A stretch of 64,000 nucleotides of DNA, taken from positions 2,928,501 through 2,992,500 of the forward strand of contig NC_066267.1 of assembly GCF_905404315.1 (NCBI RefSeq), in the 5' to 3' direction. The translations under genes were made by a program, and so were the position numbers. Shown here in pieces: positions 43,074-54,474 of the stretch (position 1 is its first letter; each line of letters opens with the position of its first letter). The notes under the pieces are model-generated. The model searched no databases and was not told the origin of the DNA. It worked only from the letters and a program-made list of their open reading frames with translations. The DNA is from Leptidea sinapis (lineage: Eukaryota; Arthropoda; Insecta; Lepidoptera; Pieridae).

Positions 43074-43250
43074 TAAAAGGCATTTATTATCTCAAAATTG
43101 ATTCCTTTGGAATTACTTTAAATGTCATTTCTTAGATACTACTACCGCTTCGGAAACAAATGGCGCATTAAGAGAGAAGAAGCCGCGCAAGAAACTCTCC
43201 TAGTATTCTTTTTTTGCGCTCTTATTAATGAACTATTAACTTTTTTTCAA
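43074..43250 (-). mobile_element. LINE-tail repeat 'B' copy
   Basis: aaggcatttattatctcaaa, ggaaacaaatggcgcattaa and agaaactctcctagtattct match the family. 3' UTR only. Confidence 0.65.
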
Positions 43251-43482
43251 ATAACAATCTTATTCAAGTTTTTTAGTTTCCATTTCTAAGAGTAAGCAAT
43301 GGAATTCTATTACTAAGACTCTGTCAGCGCCTCTTTTAAACTTTCATAACATTTTTTTCATTGATTCAAATAGTTTGTTGAGTATATAGTATATACTAAC
43401 CTTTAAGCCGCGACTTCGTCTAGGTACTTGTTACTTGGTATCGAGTGCCTAAATACAAAATTTTATGGTGTCATCTTCGATA

Positions 43483-43650
43483 ATGACGAATTTTGATACA
43501 AACTTTGACCCATTATTTGAATCCCTCCGTTTCTTTATTCGCCTATGTAGCATATGTCCTTTTCCAAGCTCTAGTCTATCTCTGTACCAAATTCCATCAA
43601 AATCGGTCCAGTGGTTTAGGCGTTAAAGCGAAACAAACAAACTTACATTC
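43483..43650 (+). repeat. dispersed repeat 'D', copy 2
   Basis: tgacgaattttgatacaaac, tctatctctgtaccaaattc, and gcgttaaagcgaaacaaaca match 5589-5786. It runs into the (TTTA)n end of the LINE on the opposite strand. Confidence 0.6.
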
Positions 43651-44410
43651 ACATTTATTTATTTATTTATTATTACAAGGAAACATAACAAACACATCAC
43701 AAGAACTGAACAATATAGGAAAGAGATACAAAATATAAATGTAGATGCGTCCTAACATATGTTTCACAAATACAATAATAACAAAAAGAAAAATCAAAGG
43801 TATACAGTCACAAAACGCAAACATTCACAGAAGTAACTAATTTAAAAGATGTAGACAAATGAAATTAATTAAAACTAAACTTGGGGCAACGATAAGAACG
43901 TTTTTAATTTTAATTCTAAACTGTGTCTGAATACAGCAGGGGAGCACGAAAATATGTCGATGTCGAGAAAACTATTGTTGTAAGATTTACACATTCTGTG
44001 TAATGGCGCGCGAAACCCAATGTTTGTTCTTGGGGACGATAGCTCAAAAGTAATGCATGTGCGGAGAGACCTGGCTGGGACGTGAAAGCCTACGAGACTG
44101 AGGAGCTCAGAAGATGTCAGCTCACCAGTACATATTTTCTTTAAAGTTACATAGTCTGTTATAGTGCGGCGCTGACATAGCTGAAGAAAGTTGTATTCCC
44201 GCAACAAATCATTATAGTGGGCTCGATTTCCTTTTACACGATAATTTAATGTACGTGAGAACTTTTTTTGAACAGTCTCGACTCTTTTTTCGTGGATCGA
44301 GTAAAAAGGATTCCATATTGGGCTTGCATATTCTAGCATGTGTAATATTAGTAGGGATTTAACTGTTAGCGCTCCACAGGTCCATATGTACCTACTTGAG
44401 TAACAATATA
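43650..44410 (-). mobile_element. CR1/Jockey-group LINE 3' end
   Basis: The - strand frame from about 44400 to 43875 codes for LLILHMLEYASPIWNPFYSI, then HEKRVETVQKKFSRTLNY, and ends at HSLELKLKTFLSLPQV. LEYASP.W.P......E..E..QK.F.R is the conserved thumb segment after the reverse transcriptase. The element ends in (TAAA)n-type repeats (atttatttatttatttatta on +, 43651-43670). It is 5'-truncated before the catalytic motifs, and without stops over 154 codons, so fairly recent. Confidence 0.8.
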
Positions 44411-44528
44411 CTTATTTTGTAGTTTGAAATTGCAATTGAATTGCTTGAACTTACAATTGAAAAAAAGTCCGTTACATTCTGTATAAATTAGAATAAAGAC
44501 AGTGGGATGTTGGCATTGATATTATCAA

Positions 44529-44798
44529 TTATTGATACGCTCTGCCCATTACAATGCAGTGCCACTCAGGATTCAGGATGAAAAACCCAAAAATCTGAGT
44601 GGCACTATAATTGCCCTCGTCATCTTGAGACATAAGATGTTAAGTCTCATTTGCCCAGTCATTTCACTTGCTATGGCGCCCTTCAGACCGAAACACTATA
44701 ATAAGGCTAACACATTACTGCTTTACGGCAGAAATAGGCGCCATTGTACATACCCGTAATCTAGCTTGCATCCCATGCAAAGGAGCCTCCCACTGGTA
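44529..44798 (-). repeat. SINE-A copy with compensatory hairpin change
   Basis: Reverse copy from ttgatacgctctgcccatta to gagcctcccactggta. Both hairpin arms differ from the family in a matched way (gtgccActcag / ctgagTggcac), so the stem remains perfect. The A-tail is absent. Confidence 0.85.
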
Positions 44799-45298
44799 AA
44801 CGCGCAATTCAAAACAGTTTCTAAAATATTATAATGTTACTTTTCAGCCTAAATGAATATATTATGATTATTAATTAGATTCCATATGCTAAATATCTAA
44901 ATGATTCGCGTTTCTAAATATCTCTATTGTTTCATTATTGCTCGTGAGAATGCAATTTCACCTCTAACAGATAGCAATTTGCACTGCGATCGTAAAAGCT
45001 TTGCGAATCCCAATACCCTAGATACCTTTCAGGAAACAAGAAAGAGAATTTCAATATGTAGAATTGTGTTTGAATCACATTGGTGTACTATCTTCGTCGT
45101 ACATTTTCACTATGTTAATTTTCTTAGGTTTGATTGTTGCCATGGTGTGATTATGTCTATGTTGCACATACTCCCATAACAATTGGGAACTTTACGGTCA
45201 ATTCACACGTACCATAACCACACCACGTCGCAGCGACAAAATGTGGTCATGTGTGAATAGTGTCGCAGCAACGAATATCTTAATAATAAGGTAGATAT
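44799..45298. other. no recognised gene
   Basis: A 92-codon ORF at 44901-45179 has no recognisable motif. 45190-45275 has paired phrases (aattcacacgtac / tgtgtgaata; cgtcgcagcgac / gtgtcgcagcaacg) suggesting a small inverted-repeat element. Confidence 0.35.
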
Positions 45299-45577
45299 TC
45301 GAGCAGGTAGTTCAGTTGATGGTAATTCATACGCCCTGCTTATTACAATACAGTGCCGCTCAGATTTCTGGAAAAACACAAAAATCTGAGCGGCAATACA
45401 ATTGCGCTAGTCACCTTGAGACATTAGATGTTAAGTCTCACTTGTTTGTTGTTCCAATTTCACTAGCTACGGCGCCCTTCAGACCGAAACACAATAATGC
45501 TTACACATTACTGCTTCACAGCAGAAATAAGCGCCGTTGTGGTACTGGCATCCTGTGCAAAAGAGCCTCCAACTGGT
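45299..45577 (-). repeat. SINE-A copy (3' tail trimmed)
   Basis: Reverse copy from cgagcaggtagttcagttga to gagcctccaactggta. Hairpin arms gtgccgctcag / ctgagcggca; the ccataatctagcc block is deleted. Confidence 0.85.
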
Positions 45578-46189
45578 AAACTGTCTACTTTCCTTTCCTT
45601 TGTCGCGGTTTGTGACTGCCTAGTACTTGTAGTGTCTCATCTTCGTAATAGTTGAGTTGGAGAAGAGGTGGTAAGGAACTGATTGCTACCCTTTAAATGA
45701 ACACTTATTATTAAATTAATTTACAAATTATTTTAAATATATATTATGTAAAGTGATGCAAAAAAAATTATAAAAAAAAACCCATTTCATTGAAAAACTA
45801 AAAGGTTAGTTAGCTAATAAAAATAGCCGTATTAGGAATCTAAAAAAAAACTTTAAAAAATACATGTTAAAAGTAAATTTGGTATAGTGGAATCGGTATT
45901 GTTGATAAAATTGTTAGTTGTTTTTAGGTCCAAAGAAACTAAAAATATAAGAATGGTTTGGAAAGCTCACCTGTACGGCCCAGAAAGAAAATTGGTGAAT
46001 GAACTTATACTGCGAGCAACACATTATATTAGAGAACTCGGACATATTACAGACCGCTGCTAATCCTGAGTTATGTTCCAACCTTTATAACTCTTCGTAA
46101 TGTTGATTTATCCTGATTTTATGAAAAAATTCGAGGAAGTTCATTATATAATGTTTCGTATTACGTATAGTTTTTAACGTTATGGAAAT
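45578..46189. other. no recognised feature
   Basis: A+T-rich with long A-runs at 45760-45860. Confidence 0.4.
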
Positions 46190-46745
46190 ATCTTTATAAA
46201 ACTTATGCTCAGGCTATAAAATTAACATCTTGACTGTTGCTTCTCAATATATTCTTGATAATGTAATGTATGTTCATAGGCACATAAGTGAATTTGCTAG
46301 AAACTGTCATAACCATAATGTTAACATCAGGAACAGATATAAACTTATAATGCCTACTACTCTGCCTAGTCAAGTTAATAATTCTTTTTGGGGTGACGTA
46401 TATGCTTTTACAACAATGTCCCAGAAAATATTCAAAACAAAAGTATTACGTTATTCAAAAGCATTGTAAGGAAACGTTTGTGTGGTAAAGGTTACTATAA
46501 CATAAATTACTTTCTTAATGAAATTGGGAATAGAGCGACCGCCCTCACGCTATTAAATAATAAGATTAATTGTACAATATTACTTTGTAAACATATTTTT
46601 TCGATGAAAGAAAAAAGCCCGCTGAGTTTGTTGCGCCCATTGTTCTCAGGTCTGAGGCATTCGTTTTGGAATGGGTGGTAGTTCACTTAGTTAGTACTTT
46701 CAGTAAGTGATGTCACATCCTATTTTGAATAAAAATATTTGAATT
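46190..46745 (+). mobile_element. LINE 'C' family 3' end (longest copy)
   Basis: The + strand reads VASQYILDNVMYVHRHISEF, ARNCHNHNVNIRNRYKLIMP, then after a frame break LCGKGYYNINYFLNEIGN, and a 3' UTR ending tgaataaaaatatttgaatt. The LYILENVMY..KH.......HN.NTR...KL..P arrangement is typical of a LINE ORF2 carboxy region. At least one frameshift/stop near 46468. Tails at 18760, 53738 and 59440 belong to the same family. Confidence 0.75.
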
Positions 46746-47899
46746 TGAATATATCTCAAAATCAGTTTCTTTATTACTTTTGGAACCTGTCTTTACATTA
46801 TGTCAATCAACTGATATTCGTCTTCATGTGGCCTAAGCTTAGCCCTAATTCAAACATTTAATATCGACTTGAACTAAACATACAATAAGGTTCTAAAGTA
46901 CAAAACTACTCACAAATACTACAAAGAGTCTTAATAATGCTTTACCAGCTTGAAGTCGAATATTTTATTAAACTTATGGCTGTTGGACTATTTGCAGAAA
47001 TTGGAAGAATTAAAAATGAAATAATATATAATGAAAAGAAAGTTGATAGTAAAATATATAATTAAATAATTTAAGTTGTAATTGTTGTAAAAGTTGTATT
47101 ATAATTGTCCATCCGCAGTACCTACTTTTACTATGAGACTGGTAGACCCAGGTGCTTTATGTAAAAATTGCGCTTTCCAACTATCGACAGCTGAGATAAA
47201 GCATTCTGTATCTGACAGTGTATTTGTATTCAAGTACTTTTAATATTGCGTACAAAGCCAGTAGTAGCAAACAAGAATTTTATTTAAAATTTGATGCGGG
47301 TCTCGCTTTTGAATGTATATAATACAAATAGAATTCAAAGCAGTATTTTTTATTTGCAAACTCAAATATTGAACGCCTGGTATTATAAAAAATAGAAATG
47401 AACAATGTAGAAAAATGTGCATCACAAAATAATGTTATATCTGTTAGCCATAAAATTTACTTCATTGCTTTATGCTTATTATATTATATTTAATATACTA
47501 ATCTAATGTCATTTCGAAACATTATATTGGTCTGAGCCACGAATTACAACTAACTTCAAAATGAAGTGTATATATTTTTTAAATTTAAATGAAGACATGA
47601 TTGTCTAAAATGAAGATATTAACGTAATTCAATAATTTTAGAACGTATTTTTTGCTAATTAAAGTTGAGCAGCTTTGATCTCAAGGCCAATTTGTCTGTC
47701 TTCCAAATAATCAGATATTTTGTGATTTATAAAGTGATAAATTTAGACTTCGATAGGTCCTAATTATTATTAGGAAGTTACAAGTTACAAGTCACAAACA
47801 AATTACAAATTGTGTCGAGACATCTTTAATGCAATTTTAAGTAAATTAGCATTCGCAATTTGTTATTTTTTAAAGTGATAACCCTCACTTCTGGGATGA
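46746..47899. other. no recognised feature
   Basis: A+T-rich sequence with short ORFs only. Confidence 0.4.
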
Positions 47900-48039
47900 C
47901 ACAAATTAAATTTGACAACAAAGTTTATGAACGATGCGGGATTCGAACCTAACCTCTCGAGTTCCGTGCCAGCGCTTTCCCACTAAGCCAACCGTTCGCA
48001 TTGAGGTATCGTGCATAAGTCTTGATAATATGTCTTGTT
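47900..48039 (-). mobile_element. tRNA-cored inverted-repeat element, copy 1
   Basis: The core on the - strand has A box TGGCTTAGTGG (+ 47990-47980) and B box GGTTCGAATCC (47949-47939), 30 nt apart, with a cgcatcg block after the B box. The core is flanked by diverged inverted arms (caaattaaatttgacaacaa ... tttatgaacgatgc on the left, gtatcgtgcataag... on the right). It is the same arrangement as 59575-59725. It is probably not a functional tRNA gene because the acceptor stem is imperfect. Confidence 0.65.
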
Positions 48040-48159
48040 CAACTCTCAGGTTGTGGCTTGAGGATAATCATTTTAAAAAAATAACAAATTGTGAAGATTT
48101 GAAAGAGCGACATCTCAAGTCAATTTCCTAATATGCCGAATATATAATTGGGGTTAAGC

Positions 48160-48445
48160 AGGTTTTCAACTGTAAAATAGATCCTGTAGATAAAGCCACA
48201 GCCTGAGAATTGAACAAAAGACATAAGTGTTGTACGAGATAAGATATTTCTTATAAAAAACGCGGTTGTGGAAACCCAGACGTCAACGTGATGGGGGTCG
48301 TATTTTGTATTTTGACGTAATGTCCAGTGGTGGCATTCGGCCGCTGGAATCAACCCGAACAGCTCCTCTGAGCACTTCCTTTGATAAATGCGGTAAAAGA
48401 TGCACAGATAACCCACATCTCTGCGCAACGTCAAAGAATCAAGGC
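48160..48445 (-). mobile_element. R1/Jockey-type LINE C-terminal scrap
   Basis: On the - strand: LRRDVGYLCIFYRIYQRKCS, then EELFGLIPAAECHHWTLR, then YDPHHVDVWVSTTAFFIRN. It is closest to the large LINE at 22112-24373 (same EELFGLIPAAE), not to the truncated-tail subfamily. Confidence 0.8.
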
Positions 48446-48871
48446 AATCAGAGAAGATTACGATCGTTTATATTTATAATAATTTACTGAACTAATACCA
48501 CAAAAGATCACGAATCAGCTTTCATCCAAATACACCCCAACAATAACCAACAACAGATTCAAGTAAGTTTATTGCAATTTCGCTTATATTTACATTGACG
48601 TCAATTACTGTCCATTTATTTACCAAGTTGTAAGCACCGGAGTTCGGGCGGATATTCAAATAAAATTGAAAATTTATTCAGCAGAATGGCAACAAATTGC
48701 TCTGTAATTGACACATCATTATGTTGGTAGGGAAGCCGTTACAACAGCGTAACGTAATTATTAATATTAATATAAATTGTTCATTTCGACAATAAATTCA
48801 ATCAAGCAATTTAATTTCAATGTTTTATACAATATATATGTATATTGTTTAAAACATACAGTCGTTATAAG

Positions 48872-48896
48872 ATATATATATATATATATATATATA
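48872..48896. repeat. (TA)n microsatellite
   Basis: About 12 perfect AT units directly followed by the hairpin at 48902. Confidence 0.9.
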
Positions 48897-48901
48897 GAGA
48901 T

Positions 48902-49066
48902 TCCCGAACGAGCAGCGTTCGGGAGTCTTCGTAATGGAGTTGGATTCGACGAGTGACCTCTTTCCCGGAATCGGACCTGACCAACTGTATTATTTGTTCA
49001 AGGTAGATGTACCCGTCAACAATTTTGGAAGCTTAACAGCCGGGAATTGTATTCCCGGCTGTTAAG
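48902..49066. repeat. G+C-rich island framed by two strong hairpins
   Basis: tcccgaacg agcag cgttcggga at 48902-48924 and cttaacagccgggaa ttgta ttcccggctgttaag at 49032-49066 are both perfect. The 107 bases between are G+C-rich relative to the flanks and include a ttcccggaatcgg phrase. An open + frame exists but no protein family is recognised. Confidence 0.7.
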
Positions 49067-49307
49067 GGATTTAATAACATAAATAAAATATTCTGTTATT
49101 CTGTAATACGCGAGTCTCGTTAAGACTATGTAATATATATATAATACAAAAGCTGGAAAGCAAAAGGGTACAAACCATATTAAACGAAATTAAATTATTT
49201 ACTAAATAAATTATTATAAATAATTAATAAACAGTTGAAGAGTTATGGGATATACGGGTATTCTTCCCTTTTTGCAATTTTGGCACTTTAAAGTGAGAAT
49301 TTGGCAC

Positions 49308-49566
49308 ACCAGAGGGAGGCTCCTTTCCATAGGATGCCAGCTACATTATAGATTCAACAACAGCTCCCATTTCTGCCGTGAAGCAGTAATGTGTAAACGA
49401 GACTTCACATATTATGTCTCAAGGAGACGAGCGCAATTATGGTGCCACTCAGAATTTTTGGATTTGTCAAGAATCCAGAGCGGCACTGCATTATAACGGG
49501 CAGGGCGTGTCAATTACCATCAGCTGAACGCCCTGCTTGTCTTGTCCCTTATTGTCATAAAAAAAG
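49308..49566 (+). repeat. SINE-A copy with internal deletion
   Basis: Starts accagagggaggctccttt, ends tattgtcataaaaaaag. The segment from the CAGTAATG hairpin to the gggcaaat block is deleted (gtaatgtgtaaacgagactt). Confidence 0.85.
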
Positions 49567-50264
49567 CAATTTGTCAAATCATCTATATTAAAGATTTAGT
49601 TTATTTTGACTTAGTTACTTGTTGATTGGATTAAATTGTCATCGAGTTTTTCATATAATATCGTATCCCTATGTGTACCATACATAATATTGTACGTGTG
49701 AAGCTCGTTCACACGTTAAACGATAAAAAAATATTTTTCCATTTCACCTCGTGAGATGTTATCGCTTGTGAGACGACTCGAGATGTTTTTGTTAGTCTGA
49801 AATGAAGACCTAAGAATGTGTTAGACAGCGTGAATAAATTCTGCGTGGTTATTACAATATTACTTTCAAGTCGAAATAAATTTTTCATAATTGGACATAG
49901 TTCCTGTAAAACGTTCCAAGCCACAAAGCTCATATTTTAAGGAATTCGTGTTTAAAGTTTAATAAATATTAATGTACTCCATACAGTCATGTGGGTTGGG
50001 CTACTAAGTCATGGTGTCATTTAAAGAGTGTACTGTCACTCTGGCTACCATTTTTTGTCAGTCCGTTAATATGAATAACGTGATCAGTTTTTTGTTCCCA
50101 ACTCAATCTCGACATAATTTTGTTTTGGAACGTTTTTCTGGAATTACGTCCAATTATATGTCTAAAAATAACACTTATGAAGTCTAATAACGTTTTTCAA
50201 TTAGATTCATGACAAACACCTTTGATTAGTTTATTCTTTTAAATGATTTTATGCTTGTCACATT
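49567..50264. other. no recognised feature
   Basis: A+T-rich, no coding signature. Confidence 0.4.
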
Positions 50265-50576
50265 TTTTTATGCAAAATAAGGGACGAGACAAGCAGGACG
50301 CTTAGCTGACGGTAATTGATATAACCTGTCCAGTACAATGCAGTGCCGCTCAGGATTCTTGAAAAACCCAAAAATTCTGGGCTTTACTCCAAATTGTGCT
50401 CGTCACCTTGAGACATAAGATGTTAAGTCTCATTTTCCCAGTAATTTCACTAGCTACGGCGCCCTTCAGACCGAAATTATAATGTTTACACTTTACTGCT
50501 TCAAGCAGAAATAGGCACTGTTGTGGTACCCATAATCTAGCCGGCATCCTGTGCAAAGGTGCCTTCCACTGGTAAA
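50265..50576 (-). repeat. SINE-A copy (full length)
   Basis: Reverse copy from ttttatgcaaaataaggga to tgccttccactggta. One hairpin arm is lost (ctgggctttactcc). Confidence 0.85.
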
Positions 50577-51645
50577 TTATTAACTATAATAACACTTTGG
50601 AAAATTGTTAGTACTTAATACAAATAAAATGTCACTCCAAGCGGCGCAATTATGTTTGGACAACATTATGCCTTTATTTTATTTACAGCATGTGTGGATT
50701 GATGTATTTTCTGTATTGCACTTTAAGTATGTACTCAATAATTATAACTATCTTTTTACGCATGAATTTGCATTTTTGACTTACACGAGGCATTTAGTAA
50801 TTCATGTTTGAATATTTTTGTTGCGTCACTTTGCATAGTATATTATAATTAAAATCATTTGTGAATTAAATTGAAACTAAGAACTTGTAATAACCATTCT
50901 GTTTTGAAAAAAGCAACCCTAGAGTTTCTTGCTCGTTCTTCTCTGAGGAAATCTGCCTTCCGAACGAGCTGTATGAAAAAATTACATTTTTCAAGGCCAT
51001 TCATCACTACCTTCATCATAATAATCTAAGAAAAGGAAATAACATCTTACGACGCCTCGAAGCATTATATATATAACGTTAAACTAAAATTTTGAATGTG
51101 AAAAATCTTAAAGTACCATTTCTAAGGTAACGACGAATCAGTTCGAATCCTGTCGATATATATATAGTGTACGCCACTGCGACACCACCGCTTCCTGTAA
51201 ATATGGATTTTACTTGTGAAAAAGAAGAAAAATATGGTTAGCTTACAATATTTTCGTACCTAAACTTTCGTACTTAAATTATAATATTTTTATATTTATT
51301 TTTCTATGCTTAATGTGGGTACGATACGAACATTTATATAAAACCATTATAAAAGTATTTACACTCATGAACATTTTCTGAATTTTAACATTAGTTCTAT
51401 TATAACAGCGGTTTTTTCTCTAATTCTAAAATAAAGATATAAAAATTAAGCTACTGCCCACTAAAGGCCAGACCGCTCTAGAGCGCACAGTGCATCACCG
51501 CTAGAGGGCACCGATCGCATTACAAATGCAGTTAAATGCAGTTCTATAGCAGTTCGCGAGCGAGCAACATTACTAGATGAGAGATAGTGGCGAGGATTCG
51601 TCATTATTTATTTATTGTGTGCAAAAGAGAAATGTGATATGGAAG

Positions 51646-51796
51646 AGAAAAAAAAATAAGAAGAAATGGATTGCTGAAATACCAAGGTCACGTTTTGTAG
51701 ACTGCGAATATCACTACTTATTTCCTCATCTTCTTAATAACTCTGCACGATTTCATATTTATTTCAGAATGTTTAAGATAAAATTCTATAAACTTA
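51646..51796 (+). pseudogene. Harbinger-type transposase N-terminal scrap
   Basis: Inside the ORF starting at 51577, KKKWIAEIPRSRFVDCEYHY then LFPHLLNNSARFHIYFRMFK fits the (R/K)(F/W)W......R...GEYH.L...L..D..RFH.YFRM pattern of PIF/Harbinger transposases. Similarity stops at ~51796, just before a segment duplicated elsewhere (51808), so the rest of the gene is missing. It is a different subfamily from 4564-4994. Confidence 0.6.
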
Positions 51797-51807
51797 ACAA
51801 TTATCAT

Positions 51808-51944
51808 TTTGAATTGAATTGTTTAAATTTTTTCGCATATTTTAAAATAAATAAAATAGTGACACAGTTAATAAAGATATTGATTATATATCTAGAATTG
51901 AAAACCAATAAGAATGCAGTTAAAAACGTATGTTTGGAAAATGG
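51808..51944 (+). repeat. recent ~137-bp dispersed duplication, copy 1
   Basis: About 97% identical to 54338-54474 (three mismatches counted by eye): begins ttttgaattgaattgtttaa and ends cgtatgtttggaaa. Same orientation, 2.5 kb apart. Confidence 0.9.
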
Positions 51945-52394
51945 ATAAGAGAAAAAAAATGTCAACAATACATACTATATATTCATATATGTACTGAAAA
52001 AAAATAACGAATTTGAGGCAGATCATAGGATTCAACTGACATGGGATAACTATTGGAGGTAAAATAAATATATAAAAGTAACCTACCAATTAAAACAAAA
52101 TTATGAATGCATGTTTGCTCCGCTGCTTAACATTGTGTGTGAAACCCTGGAAGAATAACAACAACAAAAAAATACTATTAATATTTTGCAAAAATGTTGG
52201 AACGCAGTATTTTAAATATATGTCAATTTAAAAAAAAGTCACAAAACAATACGAATCTACATAAGAACAACGGATGTCCCGGTATACGCGCAATCTTTGG
52301 ACGTCTGCAAGACCAAAGATAAACCAAAAAGGTGACCGCATGGAAAATACACCCAAGGATCCGTTAAAAAGAAAAGCATAGGTTAGATCGGGCT

Positions 52395-52715
52395 ATGCTT
52401 TATGAGTTTCCCTGCAAGATCGAATCAAAAATGAGGAAATCCGTAGGAAAACCAAGTCACTGACATAGCCCAATCGATTGCGAAACTGAAGTGGCAGTTG
52501 GCAGGGCGCATAGCTCGATGGAGACAAATGGCCGGTGGGGCAGAAAAAAGCTCGAATGGTGACCACGTACCGGAAGACGCCCCCCACAAGATGGACCGAC
52601 GATTTGGTCAAGATCGCCGGAATACGTTGGATGAAGGCAGCGCAGGATGAATCGTCATTGAGATCTTTAGGGGTGGCCTTTGTCCAGCAGTAGACGTCTT
52701 ATGATGAGGTTTCAG
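52395..52715 (+). mobile_element. RTE-type LINE C-terminal region and 3' end
   Basis: In shifting + frames: DRIKNEEIRRKTKS, then VTDIAQSIAKLKWQLAGRIA, RWRQMAGG, then the TGRRPPQDGPTIW remnant, and a carboxy end decayed from WMR.AQDR..W..L..AF..QWT (tggatgaaggcagcgcagga). It ends at the tgatgagg stretch. Several frameshifts. Confidence 0.75.
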
Positions 52716-53487
52716 ATGGGATTAGGACATTATTGAGACAGCTGGTGGTAACTGGTTCCAGCTAGTTCAATCCAGAGAAGACTTGCAGTTCTTTGAGTGG
52801 TTTTTGCAAACAAAAGCTTAAATATATTATTACTGTAATACTTTAGGTAGGTACTAACAATTACTTTTACAAAAATATGTACTTACTCTAGGAATTAAAA
52901 TTTTGAATTCTGCAATATATAATTTTTTAAATCCTTATTATTAACACATCATCTATTCTGAATGACATTTTCTACATGGGATACTTAAAGCCGTTTTTAT
53001 TTCAAAATTAAAACTGCATGGGTTTCAGCCCCAACTTCAAAACGCTTTAGAGAAAACAACGCTAAGCTACAAGTAGCTCTAAGAATTAGTAATAAGTACG
53101 CCGGACAACTCCATGACAATGTAGGGATTGGGAATTATTATATGTAAAAGGAGAACGTCTCAGTAAAATGACAATAATATCAAAGACAGCTACAGGAAGT
53201 ACATGAGTCTATTAAGGAAGTCTCACCAAATCAGCTTGTTTCTATTTGCATTCCCCTTCATGTTGGTTGATCGTTCAACTATCTTTCTCACTACATGTTC
53301 TAGAGGCCATTGTTTTTCATTATCATTTCCATTTCACCAAATGCTAATTTCAGTATAGAATCATTAGTTGCAACAATCTAAAACGCTATATCTATATACC
53401 TATAAAAATTTGAGGAGTTTCCTCAATTACCCATAGTCCTTAATCATTATATATAATTTTTACAATAAGATCAATCTTACAAAAAAA

Positions 53488-53590
53488 ATATTAACTACGA
53501 GTGTACGGGTATCTAAATGTTAAGTGAATACCGCCACCCACATTTCTGCAACACCAGAGGTATCACAGGAGTATTGCCAGCCTTTTAGAA
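53488..53590 (-). mobile_element. R1/Jockey-type LINE 3' UTR scrap
   Basis: acgagtgtacgggtatctaa, gttaagtgaataccgccacc and gcaacaccagaggtatcaca in reverse of the family tail. Confidence 0.65.
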
Positions 53591-53737
53591 CAAAGTATGG
53601 GTATACTAGATAGATTAACAGTAGAGATATTTAGTAACAAAAATACAGTTGAATTTGTATAATTATTTGAAGTCGGTCTTAAATAATCCCACACTCCTTA
53701 ACGTAGTTGTAATTCTTAAGTCGTCCGGCATTATCAA

Positions 53738-54030
53738 ATTAAAATTCAAATATTTTTATTCAAAAGAGGTTGTGACATCACCTATTGAAAGTCAAAAACT
53801 AACACCCAATCCATAATGAATGCTTCAGACCTGAGAAGAAAGGGCACAACAAACTCAGCGGGCTTTTTTTTTCATCAAAAAAATATGTTTACAAAGTAAT
53901 ATTGTACAATTAATAGCCTTAGGGCGGTCGCTTCATTCACAATCTTTGGTATCATTTAGAAAGTCATTTATGTTATTGTAACCTTTACCACACAAACGCT
54001 TTTGAACAATTCTTGAATTGATTTGAATAA
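53738..54030 (-). mobile_element. LINE 'C' family 3' end
   Basis: On the - strand: KRLCGKGYNNINDFLNDTKD, then 3' UTR (tctgaggtctgaagcatt-type block) and the attcaaatatttttattcaa tail at 53748. Homologous to 46478-46745. Confidence 0.75.
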
Positions 54031-54062
54031 CGTAAGACTATATAACTATATCATTAACCTTA

Positions 54063-54099
54063 GGCTCTTAAGGTAACGATAAGCGTTACCTTAAGAGCC
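54063..54099. repeat. perfect 16-bp hairpin
   Basis: ggctcttaaggtaacg (54063-54078), loop ataag, cgttaccttaagagcc (54084-54099). Confidence 0.9.
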
Positions 54100-54337
54100 A
54101 ACAACGAGGTGGTTGCCACATCAATTGATCTTTGATTAGCTATTAACCTGCCATTATTATCAAAGTCACATTAATAACTTACTTCACCTGTTACTGACAA
54201 GACAATTACGTGGGAGTGATAGACTTCACAGGTTAATTGACTCGCGTGGATTAACAGGTACATTATTGATTTACTATATCACTCAAATTAGGAATTAATC
54301 TTAGCCCTATATTACCAGAATTGAATAGAGAGGAAGT

Positions 54338-54474
54338 ATTTTGAATTGAATTGTTTAAATTTTTTCGCATATTTTAAAATAAATAAAATAGTGACACAGC
54401 TAATAAAGATATTGATTATATATCTAGAATTGAAAATCAATAAGAATGCAGTTAAAAACGTATGTTTGGAAATT
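54338..54474 (+). repeat. recent ~137-bp dispersed duplication, copy 2
   Basis: Partner of 51808-51944; flanks on both sides are unrelated. Confidence 0.9.

Noticed and set aside
44532..44759. ORFs overlapping SINE-A copies (also 2616, 20842, 27479, 38520, 45316, 49245, 63034)
   Set aside because: Translations are of the SINE-A repeat, recurring in every copy with random indels; not protein genes.
47939..47990. tRNA gene
   Set aside because: Lies within an inverted-repeat element and its acceptor stem does not close cleanly.
49032..49066. Rho-independent terminator
   Set aside because: Eukaryotic DNA, no gene upstream, no T-run after the stem.
51577..51948. 123-codon ORF as an intact gene
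   Set aside because: Only the first ~70 codons resemble a Harbinger transposase; the rest is the duplicated A+T-rich segment.
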